The notes under the pieces: model-generated
Told to the model about the DNA's origin: nothing
Databases searched by the model: none
The model's input: the letters and a program-made list of their open reading frames with translations, nothing else
NCBI GenBank assembly: GCA_018296165.2
Contig: JACKQL020000044.1
Location: 124,001 to 188,000, forward strand
DNA length: 64,000 nucleotides
Direction of reading: 5' to 3'
DNA from: Termitomyces sp. T153
Taxonomy: Eukaryota > Basidiomycota > Agaricomycetes > Agaricales > Lyophyllaceae
In this document: one piece after another, positions 1 to 9,224 of the stretch
How positions within the stretch are numbered: position 1 is the first letter of the stretch
Layout: each line of letters starts with the position of its first letter
Made by a program: the position numbers and the translations under genes

Positions 1-600
1 TGTGGACTGGATGGAGAAGTCACAGGAGGAGGCCTGGGCAGCTCTTGTGAAGGCAAAGGATGACATGGCACAATACTACAACCATGGAAGGACTCCAGTG
101 CTCAAATACCAGCCCAGAGATTGAGTCTATCTGGATGCTTCTGATATTACAACTACCTGACCATCAAAAAAGCTCTTGCACTGCCAACTGGGACCTTTTA
201 CAGTGGAACAACAAGTAGGGCCCCTAGCATATTGCCTCTGGCTCCCCATGGGAATGTACCAGCTCCATCTAGTGTTCATTGTAGTTAAGTTGTCTCTAGC
301 CCTAAAAGACCTTATTTCAGGGCAATGTCTACCACCCCTGCCACCTCCAGTGGTGGTTGACAACAATGAGGAGTATGAGGTGGAGGAGATCCTGGATAGT
401 CATCTATTCCAGTGATGGCTACAGTACAAGGTGAAGTGGAAAGGTTACAGTATTAAGGACATCTTCTAGGAACCATGGGAGAATATGCATGCTCCAGGGC
501 TTATCAGAGAGTTCCATCAGAAACACCCAGATGCACTGCATGCCATTCAAGCAATCTATCCCATCTCCTCAGTGGACCAGGCAATCCAGAACTTCTTCTA
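1..600 (+). pseudogene. Integrase C-terminus and chromodomain of gypsy family I (decayed)
   Basis: This is the 3' end of a Ty3/gypsy chromovirus pol read on the + strand, entering the window already inside the integrase. The chromodomain starts near 368 with EYEVEEILD and continues through YKVKWKGY and EPWEN to an FHQKHPDAL-like end. In chromoviruses this domain tethers integrase to modified histones and directs insertion. At least three in-frame stops (TGA or TAG at Arg or Gln positions) interrupt the frame, so it is dead. The same chromodomain occurs at about 57030-57350 and 54080-54360 on the minus strand, which defines family I. CpG is nearly absent. Confidence 0.8.
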
Positions 601-639
601 CCCCACATGTTGAGACACCACATGCTAGAGAGGGGATGA

Positions 640-1008
640 TGTCAGGGAACTTTCATTTCTGAATTCCACAGCTTGTTCCAACACCTTCACAGCTCACTCA
701 ATGTCTCTGGGGTTCATGCCAGACCTCCAGAGATCCCTGGAGACCTGCAGGACTTTCTGTATTACCTTATTGATCACTTCTCTAGGGTTAAAAGTAGCTC
801 TGGTCTTCTGTACAGCTGTTCCTATGCCTCTACCACCTGTTGATGTGCTGTGCCAAGCAGTGGGGATTCTTAAACTTGTTCTCTTCAGATTCTCCTCTGC
901 TAGATGATTACTTACTGCTGTATTGTTGTCTATTTTGCTAATCTACTTTGAATTCCCCTCTGCTAGCTGCATAACTCTGAGCTGCCACTCCCAGTGGTTG
1001 CCCTTACA
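640..1008 (+). repeat. 3' LTR of gypsy family I
   Basis: The LTR begins TGTCAGGGAACTTTC directly after a purine-rich tract (AGAGGGGATGA, about 629-639), which serves as the polypurine tract. It ends with GGTTGCCCTTACA. The same termini are found in the family I LTRs at 56635-57020, 59919-60263 and 61686-62017 on the other strand. Beyond the LTR the sequence belongs to family II, so this element landed in the family II ORF. The matching 5' LTR lies outside the window, so the target duplication cannot be checked. Confidence 0.75.
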
Positions 1009-2264
1009 GGATTGATGGAGGTTGAAGGGGATTTTTGGAAAAGGGAGAATGAGGTGCTCTGGGGCCCATGAGTTGACACAGAGGGGCTAGGGCATTTTAG
1101 CAGGGTTGGGGTGCATTTAGGGGGGTGGTGTTTCCATGGGAGCCATGGAGGTTGAAATGGAGAAGTTAGTCCCAGAGAGGCCATGTGATGCAATTTCAAG
1201 GGGCAGGTTTCCCACTGGGGTTCCCAGGCTCATTGATGTAGAAGAGGGTGCAATTGGAGGCAATGTCATTGTTGATAGGCTGAGGTGGCCTTTGGGTATG
1301 GGGCTCAGAAGCAGTGGGCTGGTTCTAAGTACAAAAAGTTCTAGGGACAGAGTTTGCTCTGGAGCAAGCAAAGAAGGCCAAGGTGTGAGCAGCAAGTTGG
1401 TTGAAGAGCCCTCTGGCAGGGTTGAGAGACCTTAGAATGTTGGATGCAGTGTTGAGCTCCTTCTGCTGGCAGGGAATGGGGGCTGGGACTTCACTTTATA
1501 TCTGAGTAGGTTCTTCTCATTGTATGTGGAAGAAGCTGGCAGTGTCCAAAGGGTCTCAAATTGACAGGGTTCAGGCTGGTGCGAATTTCTTTGACCAGAG
1601 TGCAGAGTTTGCTCCAGAGGTTGGCATTGATCCCCAGGGTACCTTGCATTGTTTTGGGCAGGGTGTCCTGTAGGTATTCCCTATGAAAGTTGAGGAGATG
1701 GTCTGCCCAGACCTCCAGAGTCTCTGGGGTATTGTGATAATCAAGGCTAATAAGGAGGGCACAAGCATGCCTTGCAAACTCCATGAGAGAGAAGTGGAGG
1801 GAGTGGAGAACTTTGTTGTGTTGTTGGATATAGGCCTTGACTTGCTGCTGTCTAGAAGAGGGGGAAATTTGAGTGGGAAATTGGAGTCAAGAGGGGGAAT
1901 AGTTATCTGGTTGTTCCAGAGGAACAGGAGCCACAGTGGGGATTGGATAGGCATAGTAATGTGCTGGAGGGAGGTAGGCAGAGTTGGGCAAGGCTGGGAG
2001 TGCTCCAGTGAATCCTCAGAGATACATATGAGGGTAGGTCCCATTAGTGGGGAATGTTGGGAGGCAGCACCAGCCTAGTGGTACTCTCTGACTGATGAAG
2101 GGAGTGTAGAAGGCCAGGTTCAGATCCAGGATCCAGTGACAAGGAATGTAGTGATCTATGAGTAGGCCTGGATAGAACAGAGCATAAGGATTTTCAGGAA
2201 CCAGCCTACCATGAACATTGGTTAGGTAGCTGGCAGGATTGTATGTAGAGTTGTATGCAGACAT
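1009..2264 (-). pseudogene. Gag-like ORF of gypsy family II (decayed, truncated)
   Basis: A single minus-strand reading frame runs from an ATG at 2264, only 33 bases inside the LTR edge at 2297, down to the family I LTR at 1008. It begins MSAYNSTYNPASYL and is broken by several TAG/TGA codons. The middle part is helical (for example LEVWADHLLNFHREYLQ), and the N-terminal part is rich in Pro, Tyr and Ser. Its position right after the LTR suggests Gag, but no zinc knuckle survives and I do not recognise the family. The 3' end and the whole pol are cut off by the family I insertion. Confidence 0.55.
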
Positions 2265-2296
2265 TAAGAATGGGGTAAGGGGGAGTCTTGATATTA

Positions 2297-3230
2297 TGTC
2301 AGGTTCTGCTGACCATGGGGGCTCAGCTTAACTGTGTGAGTCCTTACTAGGCAGACATGATGTTCTGTGCTTATAACCTAGCATCCTGGATAGGTCCAGA
2401 CTTTGGATACTTGCAAGGATAAGCTAGAGGAGATGGTCTGGGCAAGTCTGGGATGGTCTGGAGAAGTCTAAGACAAGGTACAAAGAAAGGTTGGGCTGGA
2501 GGGAAGACTCAGGTACAAGTTTGGAGGTGAATATACAGTTTGTAGAGCAAGCAGAGGCTATGCAAGTAATGAGAGTGGGGCTGGAGATTGATGGGGGATC
2601 AGTTGATGTTGATGAACTCCAGGGCTGAGTGTAGAGCAAGGTCCAGACTTAGTTATCAATGTTTGGGAGTCATAACTGTATGATTGGAGTTTGTAACAGA
2701 ATTAAGGCTGAAAGGAATTTAGGCAATGATAAAGGAAATACAGACAGGCAAGACAAGATGGAGTCAAGACAAGACAGAGATGAGAAAGAGATAGATTGAC
2801 AAGACATGAGACTAGAGACAGAAACAGAGATGAAATATAACAAGAAACAAGTAACCACAGGTAATATCAAGAATAGTGTAGTGGAGGCTACTCTACAGCT
2901 TATATACTAACTACTGAGCCTCCTCTGGGGATTGAGGGTGCAATGGCAGGGTTTGTGAGAGCTATGCAGAGTTGATGGGTATCAGTTTTGATCAGATGGC
3001 AGGCTACGTTGATGTTCTGATGGGAACTGATGGGAACATGGTCCACCCTGTAGCCATCAGGAAGTTCTGAAGTGGTTGGGTAAGTTGAGGGGACAAGTTA
3101 GAGACATGCACCTGTGTCAGGAGAGACATCAGAGAGGCTTGGGGACTTGGGAGGAGAAGGGCAAATGATGGGGCCTGTAGGGAACATGTTGGGGTTTGCT
3201 AGGAGGTTGAGTTAGCTGGGGTGGGCACCA
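2297..3230 (-). repeat. 5' LTR of gypsy family II (partial)
   Basis: This stretch matches the complete LTR at 20505-21550 over most of its length. It shares the TGTCAGGTTCTGCTGACC edge, the block rich in GACAAGACAA-type repeats near 2750-2780, and the GTTAGCTGGGGTGGGCACC block near 3212-3230. Similarity is lost after about 3230, so the outer end (about 120 bp of LTR) is replaced by other sequence. The orientation puts the gag-like ORF at 1009-2264 immediately downstream, as expected for a 5' LTR. Confidence 0.7.
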
Positions 3231-3452
3231 GTGCTAACAAAGAATCAAACCTTGTGAGAAGGTTTTTCATCAGAGTGCCAAGCTCTGCATGAGATTCATA
3301 GAGTGCATTGAAATCTTCTGCTGAGACACTTTTGCTTGGTACTGACATATTGGGAGGGACAGGAGAAGCTCTTATGGAACAGCTGTTGGAATCTCTCAAT
3401 AGTAGTTGAGAGGTATTTCTCATGCACTGATAGAGTGCATTGTGTGGGCACT
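3231..3452. other. Unassigned CpG-poor stretch beside the family II LTR
   Basis: A minus-strand frame here (about 3199-3423) is open for 74 codons and includes an acidic helical part (DFNALYESHAELGTLM). It runs into the LTR, so it could be the end of a gag-like gene or chance. I see no recognised domain. Confidence 0.3.
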
Positions 3453-4275
3453 GATTTCAGACATGTGATGTAGCATGATTGGTGTGGCAGGCACTGCAAG
3501 TGCCACATGAGACAACATGAACAGTAAGTAAGAAATGTACCTATGAGTGCAGTGTGAGATGACAAGGGTTGTCACTTGCTATGCTTGCAATAATATATTG
3601 GTGTGTAAGACAAAAAGTTTATCATAGTTCATAAGAACAATAGTGATGTGCAAGACTACTGTGGATGAAATTATCAATATGACTTTGCTTATAATCACAC
3701 AATTGCAAAGGTCATTTGGATGGAGTGTACAGTTTCATGTACAGCTGAAACTAAAGATTTTCCACAGATGAGTGCAATTATCAATGCAGGGTAGTCAAAG
3801 TACAAACAGTGAGCCTGTGCACAGCCATGAAAAGGATTGTACACAGTGATATAGTAAAATAGATAATTCCAAGTACCTCAACAATGGTGTCTCCAACAAT
3901 TTCATTGGGATTTGCTGCAAACCTCATGATAACGTAAATCAACCAGAAATAGAATCATTATCTCATGTATAGACATGAATATTGTTGGCTCCTAGCTGAA
4001 GAACAGCATAGACAGCTCCAGCATCCACCAAGAGATGTAAGATATGCCACAGTTTGAATAAATGATGTTGTTGGCTGTCCATATTGTCTGTAAGAGATTT
4101 ATATGTGCCCTGTGATTGCAATTGGTATCACTTCAGGAATATCCATTTCAAATGGGTGGGAATATATCATAATGTCCATTCAATGAAGGATGTTGCAACA
4201 AAATTTGTCAAAAACAACAAAATTGTCATAGAAATAAGTAGAGCAAATTTGAGAGCACTATTGGATAGCTAAGCT
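3453..4275 (-). pseudogene. Decayed 3' half of a fungal multi-TM gene, copy 1
   Basis: On the minus strand this region has broken exon pieces that match the intact multi-TM gene at 26215-27489. LTNFVATSFIEWTL (near 4230) corresponds to GTNLLATSFIGYVLW. A stretch reading LFKLWHILHLLVDAGAVYAV (near 4040) corresponds to the exon with ILLVETGFMYCVLQ. NPNEIVGDTIVEVLGIIYFT (near 3900) corresponds to the next exon. Stops and frameshifts make it a pseudogene. About 320 bp of it is repeated almost identically at 7125-7448, and the outer 3453-3573 part also matches 7061-7125. Only the 3' exons are present, and the sequence changes completely after 4275. Confidence 0.6.
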
Positions 4276-5193
4276 GCCCTTACCAAGCAAGCTTCCTTTC
4301 AATAGATATCCCTGTCCAAAGCCTTGACCAACCTAACACTAATGCTAACAAACTCTAACCAACCTAACAAAAAACCTAACTGAACCATAACAGAATCAGG
4401 GGAGGGGAGAGGGAGACAGAGAAGTTTTTGACATTGACAAAGCTGTTTACACTTGCAGTGAGTTTGGGAGGGGTGGAGAGTCTTGCAGAGCATCTGGCAA
4501 GGATGATACATGGGAGTATTCCAGAAGAGGAGTGGGCAGTGTGGGAATTTGGTCAGGTTGAGTGTGAGGGTTAAGGAGGTTGAGGATTTGATTCAGGATG
4601 TGACTCAGATCATGGCAGAGAATTTTTGATTGTACATGAGACATAGTAGAAAGTTGAATAGACTACACCTACTTTGTTTCCAAGATTCATAATAAAAGGT
4701 AGTCAGGAAGACCTACACCAACCCTTGTCTTGCCAATTTTCTCTCTATGGTCCAGCATACCAGTGTTATGTACTATCATTACTCAGATATTGAATCTGAT
4801 GAAAGAAAGGAATCTCATTTCAGTGATCAAGAATGGTGAGTAAGATGGGCTATTAGTGATATGCAGGGCCCAGCTCAACTTGAAGGGGATCAGGCCTGCA
4901 GATATGAAGAGCTGCACCTGATAAGATTGCACTGGGATCTGCTTCTATTGTAGAACAGACAAAGGAATGTGTCATACCATTTATTTGTTTCATTGTCTAG
5001 AGTTTTTTTTTCATTTAAAGCACACCATATAAGTGTTTCTTCTTTTGGAAAAAGGCTTTTTTCATTATTTGGAGCCTTTTTCCACTGGAAATACACTGTC
5101 CAAAAATGGGGTATGTGTGTGTTCCCAAGTCTTCAAGGGGCATTATTGTATTCATATTCATGCAAATATGCCTTGTCTGATAATGAAGATAGT
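4276..5193. other. CpG-poor unassigned DNA downstream of the APH-like gene
   Basis: No convincing gene. Near 4320-4390 there is an AC-rich tract with AACCTAAC-type repeats. A minus frame at 4447-4644 is Pro/Leu-rich and may be part of an old gag. A short + strand frame near 4769-4840 (MYYHYSDIESDERKE) is followed by a possible splice donor but leads to nothing recognisable. The CpG-poor composition marks it as repeat-derived. Confidence 0.4.
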
Positions 5194-6642
5194 CTAATCA
5201 ATAGTGGTTGACTCGGAAATCTCCTCTTTCATGAGTGGAGTTAGCCATTTACCTCTACGAAGACCCTCTTTTAGGAGCCACGTTGACAGAATGCCATCAC
5301 CAGTGGGCCTGTAGCCAAAGACGTGCTCCATCAGTCGATCAAGAATTCCACCCCTGCACAAGTCACTTGAAACGCCGATTTCGATCGCTTCGTAAATATG
5401 CGAATTACGAGTATAGTTTGCACTGACAGGATCCACCTCTTCAAATGCCTGAAGATATTCATCGCGAAACCCTTGGAGAACTATTGGTGAATCTTCCTGC
5501 AAATCTTCACGCGAGGGGATTGGAAGTGACTGAGAGACCTGCATGCCAACGTCCTTACCAGGCTCTTTCGTTGTGCTACCCTCTTCCTCCAGTTGATTCT
5601 CATTTCCAGTCCGGTTGTCTTCCTTAAACTCGGAATCGTCCCCCAGCTTAGAATCGTCCTGACCATTCTCCTCTCCAGTACAACTCAGCTTGTCCAGGTC
5701 CCACCACGCCGGTCTGTGGTCTCGATATCCATACATGATTGGGTCCCAGTCTCGAGTGATCCATGAAGGATAGCTCGCATACCCACCCTGTCGCGAGCAT
5801 AGTTTTAAATCATCCCAATCAATCAGACCTGTAACATGGCCGTCATCATCAACAAAGACGTTCTGGTAGCCATAGTCGGGCATAGATAACACGAAAGGAG
5901 GGCCGTCAAGCGATTGATCGGGCAAGGCCCCAACAAATAGACGTAACAGCGATAGGGAAATTTTGTGAGCTGGAGAAGGTGCCTCAGAGATTTGACTGGA
6001 AATGCTGTCGAGTAGATACGCATGTACGGTGCTATATGGCCCGCTTACGGTTGTGTCCCCCTCCAAAATACTTTCGTTCGTAGGAAGCAGAGGACAAACA
6101 ACATGAGAGTCAGTCTTTGCGTCATAATTGAGACATCCAATAGATGGAAACTCGAGATTCCGAAGCTGGACCATATACGAAACAAGGGATCGGAACACAT
6201 TTTTGCGATGTTCCTCTGTGAACCACTTCGGATCGAACCACAGCTTGCAAAGTTGGGTGCCCTCAACGCGATCGGAAAAAGTATATGGTCGACCAATGAC
6301 ATTGTTGGTGTCAACAGAGAAGTCATGAATGAGAGGTATAGGGATACTTGTGCGGCTCTGAATCAGTTTCATGGTAATGATGTCCGAACGCAGGCGTTTG
6401 GCCAACATAGGGCACCATTCGGCTTGAGGGGTACGAAATACCCAGTGGACGTTATCTTCAAAGTCGATGAACCAGACTACGTTGAAAGCACCAGCTTTCG
6501 GAAGAGGATCGACTGTGCACGCCACACTAATCGATGCAGTGCGTTCACGTACAGCCGTAGCTAGAGACGCAATCGAGCTAAGATCGATGCGTTCAACGAA
6601 AGAAGGAAGGGACTCTGCCTCTGACAGCTGAGAGGAAGACAT
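5194..6642 (-). CDS. APH/protein-kinase-fold phosphotransferase-like protein
   Basis: Single-exon gene of 482 codons beginning MSSSQLSEAE. The C-lobe carries the phosphotransferase catalytic core: MPDYGYQN at residues 254-261, with the expected catalytic Asp256 and Asn261, and GLIDWDD at 272-278, with the metal-binding Asp275. The N-lobe around residues 50-135 has the alternating strands and the FSDRVEGTQL hinge-like segment of fungal aminoglycoside-phosphotransferase-related proteins. These are a large fungal family whose substrates are mostly unknown; antibiotic resistance should not be assumed. The His of the usual HxD motif is Met here. Residues about 322-372 form an acidic, low-complexity insert (GEENGQDDSKLGDD and onward). 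It is uninterrupted and rich in CpG, unlike its neighbours, and sits between two copies of a dead multi-TM gene. Confidence 0.8.
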   Translation of the reverse strand: MSSSQLSEAESLPSFVERIDLSSIASLATAVRERTASISVACTVDPLPKAGAFNVVWFIDFEDNVHWVFRTPQAEWCPMLAKRLRSDIITMKLIQSRTSIPIPLIHDFSVDTNNVIGRPYTFSDRVEGTQLCKLWFDPKWFTEEHRKNVFRSLVSYMVQLRNLEFPSIGCLNYDAKTDSHVVCPLLPTNESILEGDTTVSGPYSTVHAYLLDSISSQISEAPSPAHKISLSLLRLFVGALPDQSLDGPPFVLSMPDYGYQNVFVDDDGHVTGLIDWDDLKLCSRQGGYASYPSWITRDWDPIMYGYRDHRPAWWDLDKLSCTGEENGQDDSKLGDDSEFKEDNRTGNENQLEEEGSTTKEPGKDVGMQVSQSLPIPSREDLQEDSPIVLQGFRDEYLQAFEEVDPVSANYTRNSHIYEAIEIGVSSDLCRGGILDRLMEHVFGYRPTGDGILSTWLLKEGLRRGKWLTPLMKEEISESTTID

Positions 6643-7060
6643 CGAGAGGTGGCCTTGGGTCGGTTGGAGGTCAGACTGAGGTAAATTGATGGCAGACCCA
6701 TCTCGAGTTGCCCTTGTGTTTCGTTTTGTTTGGGTCTTGGTTGATTGCTGCCGTGCTTGTTCCGAGGTCTACGAAGTAGCCGAGGCTTTCCCCGCCAAAT
6801 TTTGTCTTTAATTCGATACTGTGATAAGCGTCGTGGAGTGTTAGAACTGGATTCGAGAAGACTTTAATGACTGAAAATGCTTGATAAGTATCGGCCGAGC
6901 GACGCGGGAAGAAATGATATTTCTTGAGTCCGAAAGTTCTCGGGTCGGCCCGCCCGCCGATGGAGGGAAAGGGGCCAAACTCAAGCTAACTACGGAGGAC
7001 TAATGTAGGCGTGTGTAGTCTGAAGTAGAATGAATGAGGAGGATAGGGACGGTGGGAGGG
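6643..7060 (-). promoter_or_regulatory. Upstream region of the APH-like gene
   Basis: About 420 bp upstream of the start codon keep normal CpG content and many CG-containing words (for example TCGGCCGAGCGACGCGG near 6890), in contrast with the CpG-free DNA that begins just past 7125. The stretch probably contains the promoter and 5' UTR. I see no clear TATA box, and individual elements cannot be assigned. Confidence 0.35.
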
Positions 7061-7960
7061 GATTTCAGGCGCGCGACATAGCGCGATCATTGCGGCGAGC
7101 GCAGTGTGAGACGACAAGGGTTGTCTATCTCATGTATAGGTATGAATATTGTTGGCTCCTAGCTGAAGAACAGCATAGACAGCTCCAGCATCCACCAAGA
7201 GATATAAGATGTGCCACAGTTTACATAACTGATGTTGTTGGCTGTCCATATTTGTCTGCAAGAGATTTATATGTGCCCTATGATTGCAATTGGTATCAAT
7301 TCAGGAATATCCATTTCAAATGGGTGGGAATATATCATCATGTCCATCCAATGAAGGATGTTGCAACAAAATTTGTCAAAAACAACAAAATTGTCATAGA
7401 AATAAGTAGAGCAAACAAATTTGAGAGCACTATTGGATAGCTCAGCTGCCATTAAGACACAAGGTTTCAAGTAGATTCCCAGATACACAAGTGTGACAAC
7501 TTTAAACATTTCAGCTGATACACAGCTTAATTTAGGACACCACATACTAAAAGTCAACACACAGAGTCCTATTGAAATGCACAGTGCCCAGTATTGTCTT
7601 TAAAATACAATCCATGCATGCCATATGATGAAGGCATCATTAATTATTGGGTATACTTTTATAATCAGCAAGACAGAACTGAATGCGGAATTGAGAATAT
7701 CACAGGAATGAATTCAAACCAGTTTTTAGCAATATCCCATGTCACAATTAAAGAACTACTATTTTCAATTTTCTGCACAAGTGATCATGTACTAGGTTTG
7801 AAGAATTGATATCCAGCAAGTGCAACTCCAAGATTCACAATCAAAAACCCAGTGAATATGATGATACCTAGGCAAGTGGCAGCAAATTGCAATCTGGAAA
7901 TCCAAGTTCCAGCCTTATCATCTTGATCAGTAGTGTTCTAGGTCCCATAGTATGTAAGGG
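7061..7960 (-). pseudogene. Decayed fungal multi-TM gene, copy 2
   Basis: Minus-strand remnants follow the exon order of the intact gene at 26215-27489. From high to low coordinates: a TM segment with CLGIIIFTGFLIVNLGVALA (near 7870); INDAFIIWHAWIVF (near 7620), matching ANDGLIIWRAWVIF; then the LTNFVATSF and LLVDAGAVYAV blocks shared with copy 1 (7125-7448). Stops and frame breaks are frequent. The last coding exon seen in copy 1 is missing: the sequence passes straight into 7061-7125, which is homologous to 3453-3573 but retains its CpGs. Confidence 0.6.
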
Positions 7961-8648
7961 GGTGGTAATGACAGACACTCCAATTAGTTCTCTGGACAGA
8001 TACCTTTTCAGCTGATGCCAGTCTGCCTTGTAGCCACTTTGACTTTGTCAGAGTTCATACTACTTCCCACACTGAGTCCCATCCCATCTGCCACTAATGT
8101 GCCATCCCAATTTCTACACTCCTTTACTTTCAGCAATGCTTGCTGGTGGTCAGCTGGTATTACAGTAGGTGTGAACCTGTTTTGCTTTTGCTTCCAACAC
8201 TGATCCAACAAGCCAAGGCCCCACAACTCTAAACCTTGTCCCACACCCAGATGGTATTTTTTTGATCATGCCAGATCCTGTCAATTCAGTGATGAATTAG
8301 GCCAGCAAGGGTGCCAGGCCAGATTGGACAAACTGCCCCAACCTGGATCAATCCTGCACTGTTCCCAATCAATGGGTCACTCAGCACTTTGGCAACGAAT
8401 CCAATGCAATCAACCCTATCTTTCCCACCCACCTTTACAATGGCCTGCTTGGTCCACAAGGTACCTCCCCCAAATCCACCACTCCAGGGAATCCTCTCTT
8501 TTTCTGATTGGACCTGGGGATGGTGGTGACATTGCCTCCTTGATTCACATGCTGATTGGTCAATCACCTTTGGCCTGCACAACACAGCCTCCCTAGTCAG
8601 ACACATGAGAGCAGTGGCTTCCCAGTGGCATTGAAACAACCCATATGG
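7961..8648. other. Unassigned CpG-poor DNA
   Basis: Two minus-strand frames (8008-8244, 78 codons, and 8286-8639, 117 codons) are open and in part read like protein, but no motif is recognisable. They lie just past one edge of the LTR-like repeat at 8649-8866, so they could be the interior of that element. No splice pattern was found. Confidence 0.3.
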
Positions 8649-8866
8649 TGTAATGGAGTGCCCATTACCTGCTTAGTATCCTATCTAGTAATACTTATTT
8701 AAATATATATTGTAAGGTAGCATCACATGATGCTACCCTTAAATACTCATACTGTAATTACATAAGGCAGTGCCTTACTTCATACTTTGTAGACTAGACC
8801 AATGGACTGGTTTTGATTTATGAGGTGTGAACAGTAAGTTGTGCAACCTGTGACAGAAATGTTACA
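8649..8866 (-). repeat. LTR-like repeat family IV with palindromes, copy 1
   Basis: This 218-bp repeat is found again in opposite orientation at 24592-24795. On the minus strand it begins TGTAACATTTC and ends with CCATTACA, giving short TGTAA/TTACA inverted termini typical of an LTR. Inside lie a palindrome at 8716-8737 (arms GGTAGCATCA and TGATGCTACC around two bases) and a second at 8763-8777 (TAAGGCA and TGCCTTA around one base). I cannot tell which retrotransposon it belongs to; it may be a solo LTR or the LTR of a copia-type element. Confidence 0.6.
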
Positions 8867-9224
8867 TTTTTTAAATCAGACAAGCACATACTCATTTGTG
8901 GAGTGGCAAGCTGAACTTCTGGAAGAGAAGTTCACTGCCATGCATTATGATCAGAACATTAAATTTTAACATTCACCTTCTGCAATGGGCACAGTGGTGA
9001 CCATGGAAGGTCAGGTGTTCAGGCCTAGGTCCAAACCAGGGTTTGATGGAAGAGTGCAAGCTGTTCCACATGAACCAGTGGAGGTTGCTACATCACATCA
9101 TGGCATGGGGAGAGAGAGTGGAGTGATGGTGGGAGGACTGCCAGCAGTTACTCCTGTTTGACCCTCCTTGTGTGGTTGGATGAGCTCCACAATGGAGGGC
9201 ACTTGAGTGCCCTCTGCTCAAATG

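Noticed and set aside
4320..4390. AACCTAAC repeats as an internal telomere tract
   Set aside because: The unit is irregular and is not the TTAGGG type expected in basidiomycetes.
5194..6642. APH-like gene as an antibiotic-resistance gene of bacterial origin
   Set aside because: Length, acidic insert and the fungal-type IDWDD context fit the large fungal APH-domain family. There is no bacterial neighbour gene or ribosome-binding site, and codon use looks like the other host genes.
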